Below, piece by piece: positions 45,199-53,154 of a stretch of 64,000 bases of DNA (within the stretch, counting starts at the first letter, position 1; each line of letters starts with the position of its first letter). Location: NCBI RefSeq assembly GCF_031624495.1, contig NZ_JAMQOP010000002.1:186001-250000 (forward strand), given 5' to 3'. The notes below the pieces were generated by a model. It did not search any database and was not told the DNA's origin. It saw only the letters and a list, made by a program, of their open reading frames with translations. Origin of the DNA: Halogeometricum sp. S1BR25-6 (GTDB lineage: Archaea; Halobacteriota; Halobacteria; Halobacteriales; Haloferacaceae). The position numbers were made by a program, and so were the translations under genes.

Positions 45199-46260
45199 TC
45201 AGACGAACTGTTTTCGGTCCGGGACCTCGTCGCGGCCGAGGATTATCTCCTGGGCCTCCACGTCTTCGAGCGCAGAGACGAGACCGCCGATTTCGAGGAC
45301 GCCGTCCTCGGTCTCCATCTCGAAGGAGGCGACCTCTTCGGATTCCTCGAAGGTGGTCCTGCTGACGCGTCCCTCGACGACGATGGAGTCGCCGGACTCG
45401 ACGTGTCGGCCGGAGACGGAGGCGTAGAACTCCCCGCCGAGTTCGCGCACGTCCTTCACGGCGCGACGGATGGAGGCGTAGCGGCGGGGGAACGGGCGGC
45501 GCTTGCCGTTGGCCGCCAGCGTCTCGGCCGTCGTCCAGAGGACGGTGCCGAAGAAGCCGCTGACGAGGAAGCCCAGCGCCGAGCGGTTGAAGATGACGCC
45601 GTAGCGGTCCTTGTCGTCGCGGAGGGCGTCCTGCGTCGCGTACACCGAGTACTCGCCGTCGGCGACGGCGAGGACGGGCGTGGTGATGCCCCGTCGGCCG
45701 CGCGCGATGGTGGCGACTTCGAGGTAGTCGAACTCCGCCGGGTCGGGGGCGCGAGAGAGCGGCGTGATGAGGAGGTCGACGCTCACCCCGTCGTCGATGG
45801 CCGAGGCGAGTTCGTCGTGGAAGCGGCGCAGGAGGTCCGGCGTCAACGACAGGATGAGTTCGTACTCGGCGTTCTCGATGATCTCCTCGATGTAGCGAAG
45901 GATGGTCGACCGCGACTTCACGAGCGAGACGGCCTCGGTGTCGCGGGCGGGTGCGGTGTAGCGGGCTTCCAGTTCGGAGATGAGGTCGTCCAACGAGGTC
46001 TTCACGTTCGCGAACGCGTCGTCGGGGTCGACGGCGACAATCTTCATCGGGCGCGACTCGCGGAGCTCGACGAGGCCGCGGTCCGAGAGGCTTCGGACGG
46101 TGTCGTACACGCGGGGTTGCGGGATGTCGGTCCGGTCGGCGATCTCCGAGGCGGTGAGTTCCCCGTGTTCGAGGACGGCGAGGTACGCCTCTATCTCGTA
46201 CTCGCCGAGGTTGAACCGCTCGCCGACGCTTTCCATCGTCGTCCGCAGTTCGTCTGCCAT
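45199..46260 (-). CDS. trmB: TrmB-family sugar-responsive transcriptional regulator
   Basis: 353 residues. The N-terminal winged helix (about 10-85) includes [20 protein letters not shown] and [21 protein letters not shown]. The middle is phospholipase-D-like (about 115-240: [22 protein letters not shown]). The C-terminal TrmB effector domain is beta-rich. In Halobacterium TrmB controls sugar and central metabolism through TACT-N7/8-GAGTA sites; such a site lies in this gene's own promoter. It is adjacent to the sugar transporter region, so it is a candidate regulator of it. Confidence 0.92.
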   Translation of the reverse strand: MADELRTTMESVGERFNLGEYEIEAYLAVLEHGELTASEIADRTDIPQPRVYDTVRSLSDRGLVELRESRPMKIVAVDPDDAFANVKTSLDDLISELEARYTAPARDTEAVSLVKSRSTILRYIEEIIENAEYELILSLTPDLLRRFHDELASAIDDGVSVDLLITPLSRAPDPAEFDYLEVATIARGRRGITTPVLAVADGEYSVYATQDALRDDKDRYGVIFNRSALGFLVSGFFGTVLWTTAETLAANGKRRPFPRRYASIRRAVKDVRELGGEFYASVSGRHVESGDSIVVEGRVSRTTFEESEEVASFEMETEDGVLEIGGLVSALEDVEAQEIILGRDEVPDRKQFV

Positions 46261-46293
46261 ATCTCACCCCTCTCTGTGGACCCCCTTGATGTT

Positions 46294-46309
46294 TACTATT
46301 AATTGAGTA
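46294..46309 (-). promoter_or_regulatory. TrmB box in the trmB promoter
   Basis: On the plus strand the site reads TACT-ATTAATT-GAGTA, an exact match to the Halobacterium TrmB consensus TACT-N7/8-GAGTA. It ends 33 bases before the trmB start. Its AT-rich spacer overlaps the only TATA-like sequence (AATTAATAG), so binding should block transcription: probable autorepression. GGGGTGA just before the ATG may be a Shine-Dalgarno site. Confidence 0.75.
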
Positions 46310-46333
46310 GCACTGTCCTTCGGAACACGATGG

Positions 46334-46350
46334 TATATAACGTTCGAACG
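46334..46350 (+). promoter_or_regulatory. TATATAA promoter element followed by perfect palindrome CGTTCGAACG
   Basis: TATATAA at 46334-46340 with the self-complementary 10-mer CGTTCGAACG at 46341-46350 directly after it. It points towards the hairpin array, with a predicted start near 46364. The palindrome between TATA and start is in a repressor-type position. Confidence 0.5.
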
Positions 46351-46363
46351 GTCTGGACGGGGT

Positions 46364-46450
46364 ATGGGTCGGCGGAGCGGAGACGGACGCATCGAGTGCG
46401 TCGACTGGGGAAGCCGTTTCGGACGGTTACACTGTGGCCGTCTCTTCTAG
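46364..46450 (+). CDS. Possible 28-residue leaderless microprotein upstream of the hairpin array
   Basis: ATG at 46364 lies 27 bases from the centre of a TATATAA element, exactly the leaderless spacing. 28 codons ending TAG at 46448-46450. The peptide is basic, with CVDW and LHC segments. Conservation cannot be judged here, and the ORF may be fortuitous. Confidence 0.3.
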   Translation: MGRRSGDGRIECVDWGSRFGRLHCGRLF

Positions 46451-46546
46451 AGGACCGCCCTTCGCCGTCGAATCGGTGTTCCGAGGTCGTTCTCAGCGAT
46501 TGCACCGCGAGGCGAGCGAACGCGAGTCTCGCGGCATCTTTTTGTC

Positions 46547-46771
46547 GCCAGAACGCGGCGCGTTCTGGCTGAACAGCCAGAAATCTCCGATTTCTGGCGG
46601 TGCCGTCAGACGGCACAGCCGTCTGACTGCTAACCGGAAAGCTCTGCTTTCCGGTGATGGTCCAGATTTTTGCAAGGAGGGCTCTCCACAGCGAGCCGAA
46701 GGCCCGCGAGGAAGCCCGACGTCTCCGAAAATCGAAGATTTTCGGGATGCACGGACAGCTTCGCTGTCCGT
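46547..46771. repeat. Array of six covarying 9-10 bp hairpins with 3-nt loops
   Basis: Perfect stem-loops at 46547-46569, 46576-46598, 46605-46627, 46633-46655, 46725-46745 and 46751-46771, with loops GGC, TCC, ACA, TCT, GAA and TTC. The first four are spaced every 28-29 nt. The 5' arms follow one pattern: N-[CTA]-C-[AG]-[GA]-A-[AC]-N-[GT]-C. Every substitution is matched in the 3' arm. A decayed copy (GGCTC...GAGCC, 46680-46697) lies in the gap. No protein-coding explanation is convincing. It sits between the 3' end of the PAC2 gene and trmB. Confidence 0.85.
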
Positions 46772-46792
46772 TAACACAGCAAAACGGTGGTG

Positions 46793-47533
46793 TTACATGT
46801 ACATCCGGTCCTCGGGCATCTCCTCCTCGCGCGCTTCGAGGCGTTCGGCGAGTTCGGCGTAGTGCTGTCGCACTTCGCCGGCGAACGCCTCCAGGGGGTC
46901 GGCGTCGAGTCCCAGTCCGTACACCGACTCCGCGGCCTCCACGAGGCGGACGGCGGCGTCCACGTCGGGCACCTGCGCGTGGACGGGCGTGATGTAGACG
47001 CAGACGCCGAGCGGGGAGTCGATGCCGCGTTCGACGAGAGCGGCGTTCGTCCCGTCGAAGAACCCGCGACCCATCGGCGGAATCTCCGTGTCGGCCAACC
47101 GGCGCTCCCGGTAGTCGTCGGTGGCCACGAAGTACGTCTCGTGCTCGGCGTGGCTGTGCGGAATGGGAACGCCCGAGAGGACGGCTATCTCGTCGACGCC
47201 CTTCTGTTCGGTCCACTCCAAGACGGCGTCGGAGAACGCCCCGCCCGCGGCCGCCGGCACGAACAGTTCGCCGACGAGGACGGTCACGTCGAGGTCCGGC
47301 CGCGAGAACAGTCGGGTGTGGTGTCGCGGACGCCCCTCCTCGAACGGGGTCACCGCGGGCAGGCCCTCGACGGTGAGGTGACCGATTTCTTCGAGTTCGA
47401 GTTGGTCGACGACGAAATCCGCGGCCGTGAGTCCGGCGAGGCCGAACGTCGAGAAGCCGGCGAGCAGCGTTTCTCCGGGCGACTGGTCGGAGGAGATGGC
47501 GAAATCTGGTGTCTGTCTGAAGCGACCGAGCAT
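46793..47533 (-). CDS. PAC2-family protein (proteasome-assembly-chaperone-like)
   Basis: 246 residues. The PAC2 fold shows in LLAGFSTFGLAGLTAADFVVDQL, the segment ending TRLFSRPDLDVTVLVGELFVP, IAVLSGVPIPHS and PLGVCVYITPVHAQVPD. It ends with a helical acidic tail (HYAELAERLEAREEEMPEDR). Archaeal PAC2/PbaB-like proteins are homologues of eukaryotic proteasome assembly chaperones, but their role in haloarchaea is not settled. The hairpin array begins about 20 bases after its stop codon. Confidence 0.85.
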   Translation of the reverse strand: MLGRFRQTPDFAISSDQSPGETLLAGFSTFGLAGLTAADFVVDQLELEEIGHLTVEGLPAVTPFEEGRPRHHTRLFSRPDLDVTVLVGELFVPAAAGGAFSDAVLEWTEQKGVDEIAVLSGVPIPHSHAEHETYFVATDDYRERRLADTEIPPMGRGFFDGTNAALVERGIDSPLGVCVYITPVHAQVPDVDAAVRLVEAAESVYGLGLDADPLEAFAGEVRQHYAELAERLEAREEEMPEDRMYM

Positions 47534-47634
47534 GTTCGGGGCGAAGACCGGCGGGGACTTAGCGCTTCACCCTGCTGCCGACGTCCGGTCCGGAGTGGTG
47601 GCCCTTTTTCTCGGACCCCGCCGTGGTCCGGCGT

Positions 47635-48624
47635 ATGCAGGGGACCCCGGCGCCGACGCCGACAGAGGGCGAGGAGTTCGTTCGACAGTTGCTCCCGGAC
47701 TTCCTGTTCTTCCCCGGCGCGCACTACGTCGCTGCCGTCCTCGTCTTTCTCGTCGGCTACGCCCTCTCGGGCTACGTCGTCCGACTTATCGGTCGGCCCG
47801 TGGCGAGACGGTTCCGCCGGCAGAGCGTCGCACAGGTCGTCCTCCGCCTCGTCCGTTCGGTGACCGTCTTCGCCTCGCTCGTGGCGGCGGGCGTCGTCGC
47901 CGGCCTCGAATTCGGCAACATCGCCATCTCCGTCGGGGTGTTCTCCGCCGTGGTCGGTATCGTCCTCGCGCCCATCGTCGGGAGCGCTATCAACGGCCTG
48001 TTCGTCCTCGCGGACCAACCGTACGAGGTCGGCGACATGATCGAACTCGAAGACGGCCGGAAGGGGTTCGTCGACGAGATAACCATCCGCTACACGAAGA
48101 TGTTCACCCTCGACAATACTTTTCTCGTCATCCCCAACTCCTCCATCCGCGACCGGTTGGTGACGAACTACTCAGCGGAGGACGAACGCGTCCGCCTCCG
48201 TCTCGGCTTTCTGGCGACGTACGAATCGGACATCCCGCGGACGCGGGAACTGCTCGAACGGGCCGCCAGCGACGTCGACATGGTGGTCGAGGGGGGTCCG
48301 GACATCCGAGTGGGAAGCGCCCGCTACCCCGCCAAGCCGACGGCGTACATCGACGAGTACGGCGACAGCGGCATTTTGGTGACGCTGCGCTACTGGGCGA
48401 AGAAACCGTACAAACTCCTCACCGTTCGCTCGCGCGTGCAGTCGCGGCTGTACCGACTGCTCGAAGACGAAACCGACGTCGAGGCGGCGTACCCGCACAG
48501 ACACCACGTCTTCGACGACACCAGCGGGTCGCTCCGCGCGGAGGTGGGCGAGCGACCCGACGAGTCGTGGTCCGACGCCGGCGGGCGGATAGACCGGCGC
48601 GGCCGCGACGGCGAGCGGAACTGA
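47635..48624 (+). CDS. mscS: MscS-family mechanosensitive ion channel
   Basis: 329 residues from the ATG at 47635 (MQGTPAPTPTEG); a GTG four codons earlier is possible. Three predicted membrane helices (about 25-150), the third being the pore helix region SVGVFSAVVGIVLAPIVGSAINGL. The MscS beta domain follows (YEVGDMIELEDGRKGFVDEI, then FLVIPNSSIRDRLVTNYS) and an alpha-beta C-terminal domain with a disordered tail. It releases solutes on hypo-osmotic shock, important for a salt-loving cell. Confidence 0.93.
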   Translation: MQGTPAPTPTEGEEFVRQLLPDFLFFPGAHYVAAVLVFLVGYALSGYVVRLIGRPVARRFRRQSVAQVVLRLVRSVTVFASLVAAGVVAGLEFGNIAISVGVFSAVVGIVLAPIVGSAINGLFVLADQPYEVGDMIELEDGRKGFVDEITIRYTKMFTLDNTFLVIPNSSIRDRLVTNYSAEDERVRLRLGFLATYESDIPRTRELLERAASDVDMVVEGGPDIRVGSARYPAKPTAYIDEYGDSGILVTLRYWAKKPYKLLTVRSRVQSRLYRLLEDETDVEAAYPHRHHVFDDTSGSLRAEVGERPDESWSDAGGRIDRRGRDGERN

Positions 48625-48682
48625 GCGGCCGTCGGCCCCGTCGTCCGACCGTTTCTGACGGTTCCGACGGTTCCGAGGGGAT

Positions 48683-49102
48683 TCAGGCCTCGCTCTTCTG
48701 GTCCGGTCGAACCGTGATGACCGTACAGTCGAGTTTCTGTCTGAGGTACGTCTCGATGTCGGGGTCGTCGAGGAAGCGCCGCAGCATCCGCCGCCAGCGA
48801 CTCGCCTGCTTCGACCCGATGACGACGATGTCCGCCTCTTCGGCCGCCGCCTCTTCGAGGATGGTCTCCTCGACGAGGAAGCCGCGTCGGATGACGTACC
48901 GCGTTCGTTCGAGTCGGCCGAACTCCCGCTCTATCGCGCGTTTCAACTCGGCCCTCGTCACCCCGCGGTTCTCCTGGTACAGGTCGACGTGGAGAATCGT
49001 GAGTTCGGCCTCGCGTTCCTCGGAGATGCGGACCGCTTCCGAGAGCGTTGCTTTCGAGTGCTTCGTCAGCGGGTACCTGACGGGGACCACCACTCGCGTC
49101 AT
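48683..49102 (-). CDS. Universal stress protein (UspA family)
   Basis: 139 residues from the ATG at 49102 (TRVVVPVRYPLTKHSKATLSEAV). Rossmann-like alpha-beta fold with ADIVVIGSKQASRWRRMLRRFL, where many ATP-binding Usps have G-x2-G-x9-G-S/T. Here the glycine-rich ATP loop is degenerate (GSKQASRWRR), so nucleotide binding is doubtful. Ends TVITVRPDQKSEA. Convergent with mscS. Confidence 0.85.
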   Translation of the reverse strand: MTRVVVPVRYPLTKHSKATLSEAVRISEEREAELTILHVDLYQENRGVTRAELKRAIEREFGRLERTRYVIRRGFLVEETILEEAAAEEADIVVIGSKQASRWRRMLRRFLDDPDIETYLRQKLDCTVITVRPDQKSEA

Positions 49103-49202
49103 CGTCGGAGGAGACGGCGCCCGCCCGCCTGAACGTTTCCCCTTCGGCACGGACCGCCGCGCGGGGGCGAACTCCGCCTATCGCCGGCAGCCGACTCTCC
49201 GC

Positions 49203-50591
49203 TCAGTCGTCCGCGGCGGACCCCGAGACGCGTCTGATTCGCCCGTCGATTCCGGCGTCGAGACCGAACTCGCGGGCGTAGTCGGCGAGCACCTCGTGCT
49301 GAATCCGTCCCTCGGCGGCCCGGTGGCGCGGTCCGATAGTCGGGAACTCGTGGTCGCTGTGGAGCAGGTAATCGGCCGTCGCCACCTCGTACGTCGCCTC
49401 GGAGTCGATTGGTTCGCCGCCGACGCGCGCGGAGACGACGGCCTCCCGGTCGTCGTCCCAGACGAGTTCGACGCCGCTCAGATGGCCCTGCCACCAGTTG
49501 GGTTCGCCGAAGTCGACCGTCGCGGCGGCGCACTCGCGCAGGACGGCGCTGAGTTCGGCGCCGGTCAGTTCCGCGAGGACGACGCGCTCTTCGAACGGGA
49601 TGACGCTCACGAGGTCCGCGATGGTCACCTCGCCGTCGAGGGGCGGGCCGTTCCGGATGCCGCCGCTGTTCTGCAGGCCCACGTCGGCGTCCATCGACCA
49701 CCGGTAGGCGTCGGCGACGAAGTTGCCGACGGCGCACTCGCCGCCGAACACCGTCTCCTCCGAGCGGTCCATCGGCTCATCGACGACGGCGACCACCTCG
49801 TCCAACCCCGCCGCGTCGACGCGCCCGCGAAGTCGTTCCGTGAGGGCCTCGTGGACGGGCGCGTCGGCCGTCTCGTGACGCGTCGCCGTCGCGCGTGCGT
49901 CGCCTCCCTCGCGGCCCGCGCCCAGTTCCACCTCGAAGACGACGTGCCCGTTCGCGCCGGGTCGGAGGAGCAGCGTTCCGTCGACGTACTCGCGTCGCTC
50001 CGCGTGGACGTGTCCGCCGAGAACCGCGTCGACGTCGACGCGCCGGGCGAGTTCGTCGTCGCCGCCGCCGAGATGTGAGAGCACGACGACGCGGTCGACG
50101 CCGGCGTCGCGGAGCGCCTCCACCTCGCGCTCTACGGCCTCGTAGGGGTCCTCGAACGTCAGGTCGGCCGCCATCGGATTTAACGACGGCGTCGCGGGGT
50201 CGGTGACGCCGACGAACCCGACGCGCGCGCCGTCCACCTCGCGGACCGCGTGCGGCACCGTCTCGTCGAACCGCTCGCCGTTCTCGTCGCGGACGTTCGC
50301 CGACACCCACGTCTGCGGGGAGTCGGCGACGATACCGCGCGTCGCGTCGGGGCCGTAGTCGAAGTCGTGGTTCCCGAAGGTGTCGAAGTCCGCTCCGACC
50401 GCATCGAAGAACTCCAGCGACTGCCGGCCGCGTTCGATGAGCGAGAGGACGCCCGGTGCGGTGGTGTCGCCCGTGCCGCAGACGAGGGCGTCGTCGCCGT
50501 CGAGGGCGCGGACGAGACCCGCCAGGCGCCCGGCGCGGACCGGGTCGTCGTAGACGTTCTCGATGTCGGAGTAGTGGAGGAGACGCGGCAT
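49203..50591 (-). CDS. 5'-nucleotidase / 2',3'-cyclic phosphodiesterase family metallophosphatase
   Basis: 462 residues. The metallophosphatase core has YSDIEN, GTGDTT, the GNHDFDYG motif, VVLSHLGGGDDE and GGHVHAE. The C-terminal 5'-nucleotidase domain has GNFVADAYRWSMDADVGLQNSGGIR and the substrate-stacking region. No signal peptide or lipobox is visible, so it is predicted cytoplasmic, unlike the periplasmic UshA. The first metal motif reads HYSDIEN where secreted homologues have D-x-H, a notable variation. Confidence 0.87.
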   Translation of the reverse strand: MPRLLHYSDIENVYDDPVRAGRLAGLVRALDGDDALVCGTGDTTAPGVLSLIERGRQSLEFFDAVGADFDTFGNHDFDYGPDATRGIVADSPQTWVSANVRDENGERFDETVPHAVREVDGARVGFVGVTDPATPSLNPMAADLTFEDPYEAVEREVEALRDAGVDRVVVLSHLGGGDDELARRVDVDAVLGGHVHAERREYVDGTLLLRPGANGHVVFEVELGAGREGGDARATATRHETADAPVHEALTERLRGRVDAAGLDEVVAVVDEPMDRSEETVFGGECAVGNFVADAYRWSMDADVGLQNSGGIRNGPPLDGEVTIADLVSVIPFEERVVLAELTGAELSAVLRECAAATVDFGEPNWWQGHLSGVELVWDDDREAVVSARVGGEPIDSEATYEVATADYLLHSDHEFPTIGPRHRAAEGRIQHEVLADYAREFGLDAGIDGRIRRVSGSAADD

Positions 50592-50643
50592 ACACCGGTC
50601 GTGACGCCGCGGAGAAGATGAAGCCGTCGGTCGAGCGGTTCGG

Positions 50644-50853
50644 TTACTCGCCGTCGCCTTCGAGTTGGAAGGCGACTTCGACCTCGGCCTGGTACTGGCG
50701 TCCCTCGACGCTGGCTATCTCCACGCCCATGCTCTCGACTTCGATCCAGTGGACGTTGTCGAGCGTCTCCTCGGCGCGGTCTGCGGCGTTGTCGACGGCC
50801 GCGTCGAAGCTCTCGTCGCTGTGCCCGATGAGTGTGATCTTCTTGTATACCAT
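50644..50853 (-). CDS. Dodecin (riboflavin-binding dodecamer)
   Basis: 69 residues. [43 protein letters not shown] is the archaeal dodecin fold (quote split here into its parts: start [15 protein letters not shown], middle [10 protein letters not shown]). The tryptophan in VHW corresponds to Trp36 that stacks flavins in Halobacterium dodecin. It buffers riboflavin and lumichrome. Monocistronic by layout. Confidence 0.94.
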   Translation of the reverse strand: MVYKKITLIGHSDESFDAAVDNAADRAEETLDNVHWIEVESMGVEIASVEGRQYQAEVEVAFQLEGDGE

Positions 50854-50968
50854 TATGTTAGTCCGCTGTTGCGGGCAGGCGCCGTCCGCGAATTGCCCGT
50901 ACGGAGACGAGGGTCTGAATTATCATGTAGTTGGCGGCGTCGTCGGTGACGGAGGAAGCGAGGCCGAC

Positions 50969-51625
50969 TCACGCCCGCGACCGGTCGAACCGCGCCGTCA
51001 GCGCCGTCACCACGCCGCCCAACTGCCCGCTCCCCCACACCGCGACGGCGACGGCGCCGAGGGTGTTGAACAGGAGGTCCATCATCGTATCGGCGAGGCC
51101 GTACTGGGTGAGGACGGTGCCGACGCCGAACGCCGCGGCCGCCAGCGAGATGAGGAACTCGATGACCTCCCAGAACACGCCGAACGCGACGGTGAACGTG
51201 AGAATGAACACGAACATGAATCTGGGAGGGAGCGAGACGGCCTCGCTGTGTAAGTCGAACGCGCGGGCCGTCGCGTAGCCGACGGCGGCGACGATGCTCG
51301 CCGAGAGGGCGTGCGTGAGGTGGTCCCACCACCAAACGTCGGCGTAAGGGGTGCCGACGAACGGGAGGGCGACGGTACCGAGGCCGTGCAGGAAGACGGC
51401 CAGCGTCAGCCACAGCGTCAACCCGGCGTCCATCGGGATGTCGTAGTCGTGCTCCAAGACGCCGGGGAGGAAGGTGACGCCGAAGGCGACGAGGGCGTTG
51501 ACGACGACGCCTCCGTTCCGCGAGACCAGACCGACGACGACCATCAGACCCAACAGCGCCTGCATGACTCGGCTCGCCTGTCGCTGTCGTCTCTCGGAGA
51601 TGTGGAGGGCGTCTCTGACCTTCAC
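50969..51625 (-). CDS. YjdF/DUF2238-like membrane protein
   Basis: 218 residues from the GTG at 51625, overlapping the upstream gene's stop by 4 bases (GTGA). Six hydrophobic segments. The motif WWWDHLTHALSASIVAA and FWEVIEFLISL match the YjdF/DUF2238 membrane family, whose conserved His and Glu suggest metal or lipid binding. Its role is unknown. Translationally coupled to the membrane protein encoded upstream. Confidence 0.8.
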   Translation of the reverse strand: MKVRDALHISERRQRQASRVMQALLGLMVVVGLVSRNGGVVVNALVAFGVTFLPGVLEHDYDIPMDAGLTLWLTLAVFLHGLGTVALPFVGTPYADVWWWDHLTHALSASIVAAVGYATARAFDLHSEAVSLPPRFMFVFILTFTVAFGVFWEVIEFLISLAAAAFGVGTVLTQYGLADTMMDLLFNTLGAVAVAVWGSGQLGGVVTALTARFDRSRA

Positions 51626-52308
51626 CGCCGGGCCTCCGTCTCGTCCCCGTTCGACGCTCCCGCGGCGGGCCGCGCCCCCGCGTCCCCCTCGGGGAGGCGA
51701 CTGTGCAGGCGGGCGAGGCGGCGGAAGTAGTACTCGAAGAGGACGCCCGCGAAGACGCCGGCGACGGTGGCGGCGACGAAGTCCCACATCAGCGCCTCCT
51801 CGATGACCTCCTCCGCCCGGCCGTCGTAGAGGAACGCGGTGCCGACCAGCACGTCGGAGGCCCAGCGAACGACGGCCCAGACGCCCGCGGCGGCCATCGT
51901 CGTGACGACGACGAACGCGACGGCGAACGAGTGGTTCATCCGAATCGAGGTGAACACGTCCAGTTCGACGGCGACGATGAGGGCGACGGCGGCGACGGCG
52001 AGGTAGGTGGCGACGCGCCCGGTGAACGTCATCCCGCCCACCGTCTCGCCGGTGACGAGGGCGCGGGCGATGATGGGGAGGGCGGCGAGGAACAGTACCT
52101 CCCACGGCAGCATCGACGTGGGGTCTCTGAGCGCTATCGCCGGGACGAGGGCGACGGCGGCGACGGCGAGCGTAAACCCCGCCCACTGGAGTTCGCCGTC
52201 GACGAACTGACCCGCGGCGGCGACGAGCAGGAACCCGACGAGGAGCCACGAGAGACCCGTGTTGACCCGTCGACTCTCGACGACGCTACGCAAGCCAGTC
52301 TGCGACAT
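51622..52308 (-). CDS. Integral membrane protein coupled to the YjdF-like protein
   Basis: 228 residues with about six membrane helices. A charged loop (SDVLVGTAFLYDGRAEEVIEEALMWDF) precedes the last helix and is followed by YYFRRLARLH and a disordered tail. I do not recognise a catalytic motif; the EEALMWDF segment resembles those of small membrane families paired with YjdF-like proteins. First gene of a two-gene unit. Confidence 0.78.
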   Translation of the reverse strand: MSQTGLRSVVESRRVNTGLSWLLVGFLLVAAAGQFVDGELQWAGFTLAVAAVALVPAIALRDPTSMLPWEVLFLAALPIIARALVTGETVGGMTFTGRVATYLAVAAVALIVAVELDVFTSIRMNHSFAVAFVVVTTMAAAGVWAVVRWASDVLVGTAFLYDGRAEEVIEEALMWDFVAATVAGVFAGVLFEYYFRRLARLHSRLPEGDAGARPAAGASNGDETEARR

Positions 52309-52396
52309 GGGGAAACGTAGGATGGCCGGGACAAAAACGGTTCGCGATGGTCACGACGTGGACACGCGATTCGGGGGTCGTTCGGAGACTCCGGTC

Positions 52397-52413
52397 GGCG
52401 CGCTCAGCGCGCC
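52397..52413 (-). terminator. Hairpin with the stop codon as its loop
   Basis: Perfect GGCGCGC-TCA-GCGCGCC. The three loop bases are the TGA stop (minus strand) of the gene ending at 52404. Outer CCGG blocks on both sides can extend the stem past a small internal loop. It may act in termination. Confidence 0.4.
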
Positions 52414-52748
52414 TCCGGGTGCACCACGTCGTACTCCTCGGAGTCTCCGCCGTCGACGCCGATGACCGCCCACTCGTAGGCCGGGTCGGCCTCGCTCAAC
52501 TGCCCTCGTAAGTCCCCTGCGGCCTCCTTCCAGGTGACGAAACACCGGAGCGGATGCCCCCGTGTCTCGCCGCCGTCGGCGACGGCGCGTCGTCCCCGCA
52601 CGTTCGAGTCGGCGTCGAGGACGGTTACCTGCACGGTCCGCCACTTGCGCTCTGCGACGAACTCCGGCCCGTCGCCCGAGACGGTGTATCCGAGTCGACT
52701 GAATATCGACCGAGCTTCCTCCGACGGAGGCATGCTGACAGGGGGCAT
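52404..52748 (-). CDS. Small acidic haloarchaeal hypothetical protein
   Basis: 114 residues from the ATG at 52748 (PPVSMPPSEEARSIFSRLGYT). TATA-like CTTTATCTG (about 52776-52784) predicts a start near 52752, which makes this ATG better than the in-frame ATG at 52772; a third ATG is at 52733. Alternating strands (VQVTVLDAD, FVTWKEAAGDL, YEWAVIGVDG) suggest a small alpha-beta domain. No motif is recognised. Confidence 0.72.
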   Translation of the reverse strand: MPPVSMPPSEEARSIFSRLGYTVSGDGPEFVAERKWRTVQVTVLDADSNVRGRRAVADGGETRGHPLRCFVTWKEAAGDLRGQLSEADPAYEWAVIGVDGGDSEEYDVVHPEAR

Positions 52749-52858
52749 GTACCGAACGATACCACGGCTCATCAGATAAAGCTTGGCACAGTTTGTCACA
52801 CGCGAGAACGTCCGCAGAACGACGTCGCCGCGGGTCGCCCTCGGCGGTGGCGCGACGT

Positions 52859-53110
52859 TTACTCGTGGGCGGCGTCCCACTCGTCGGGTTTGCGGATGTT
52901 GCCGCAGACGTTGCACTGGATGCGGCCCATCGTGTCCATCGCGGTGTCGAGGGTGTCGCAGTTGCCGCAGAAGTAGCCCCACCGCGTCTCGCGGTCCTCG
53001 GTGACGAAGACGGCGAAGAACGGACCCTGCGCGCCGCGCTCGGCCTCCTCGCGGTCGACGTACACGGTCCGTCCGTCCTCGGTTTCCCGGTCTTCGAGTT
53101 CGGCAGCCAT
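52859..53110 (-). CDS. Small zinc-ribbon protein
   Basis: 83 residues from the ATG at 53110 (AAELEDRETEDGRTV). A C4 zinc ribbon: YFCGNCDTLDTAMD then IQCNVCGNIRKPDEW. The N-terminal half is a short beta region (FFAVFVTEDRETRWG). It looks like a conserved haloarchaeal family of unknown function, possibly nucleic-acid or protein binding. It is upstream of the hypothetical gene at 52404 on the same strand. Confidence 0.78.
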   Translation of the reverse strand: MAAELEDRETEDGRTVYVDREEAERGAQGPFFAVFVTEDRETRWGYFCGNCDTLDTAMDTMGRIQCNVCGNIRKPDEWDAAHE

Positions 53111-53154
53111 GGGCCGTCGTTCGACCTCCGGGCGGTTTACCCTGTCGTTCCGCC

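Noticed and set aside
46547-46771. CRISPR array
   Set aside because: The units are perfect stem-loops with different sequences and 5-6 nt linkers. There are no identical direct repeats or unique spacers of about 35 nt, and no cas genes are nearby.
46493-46777. 94-codon minus-strand ORF spanning the hairpin array
   Set aside because: Composition is unlike the acidic haloarchaeal proteome (rich in Arg, Ser and Pro), several other frames are equally open, and perfect palindromes explain the sequence better.
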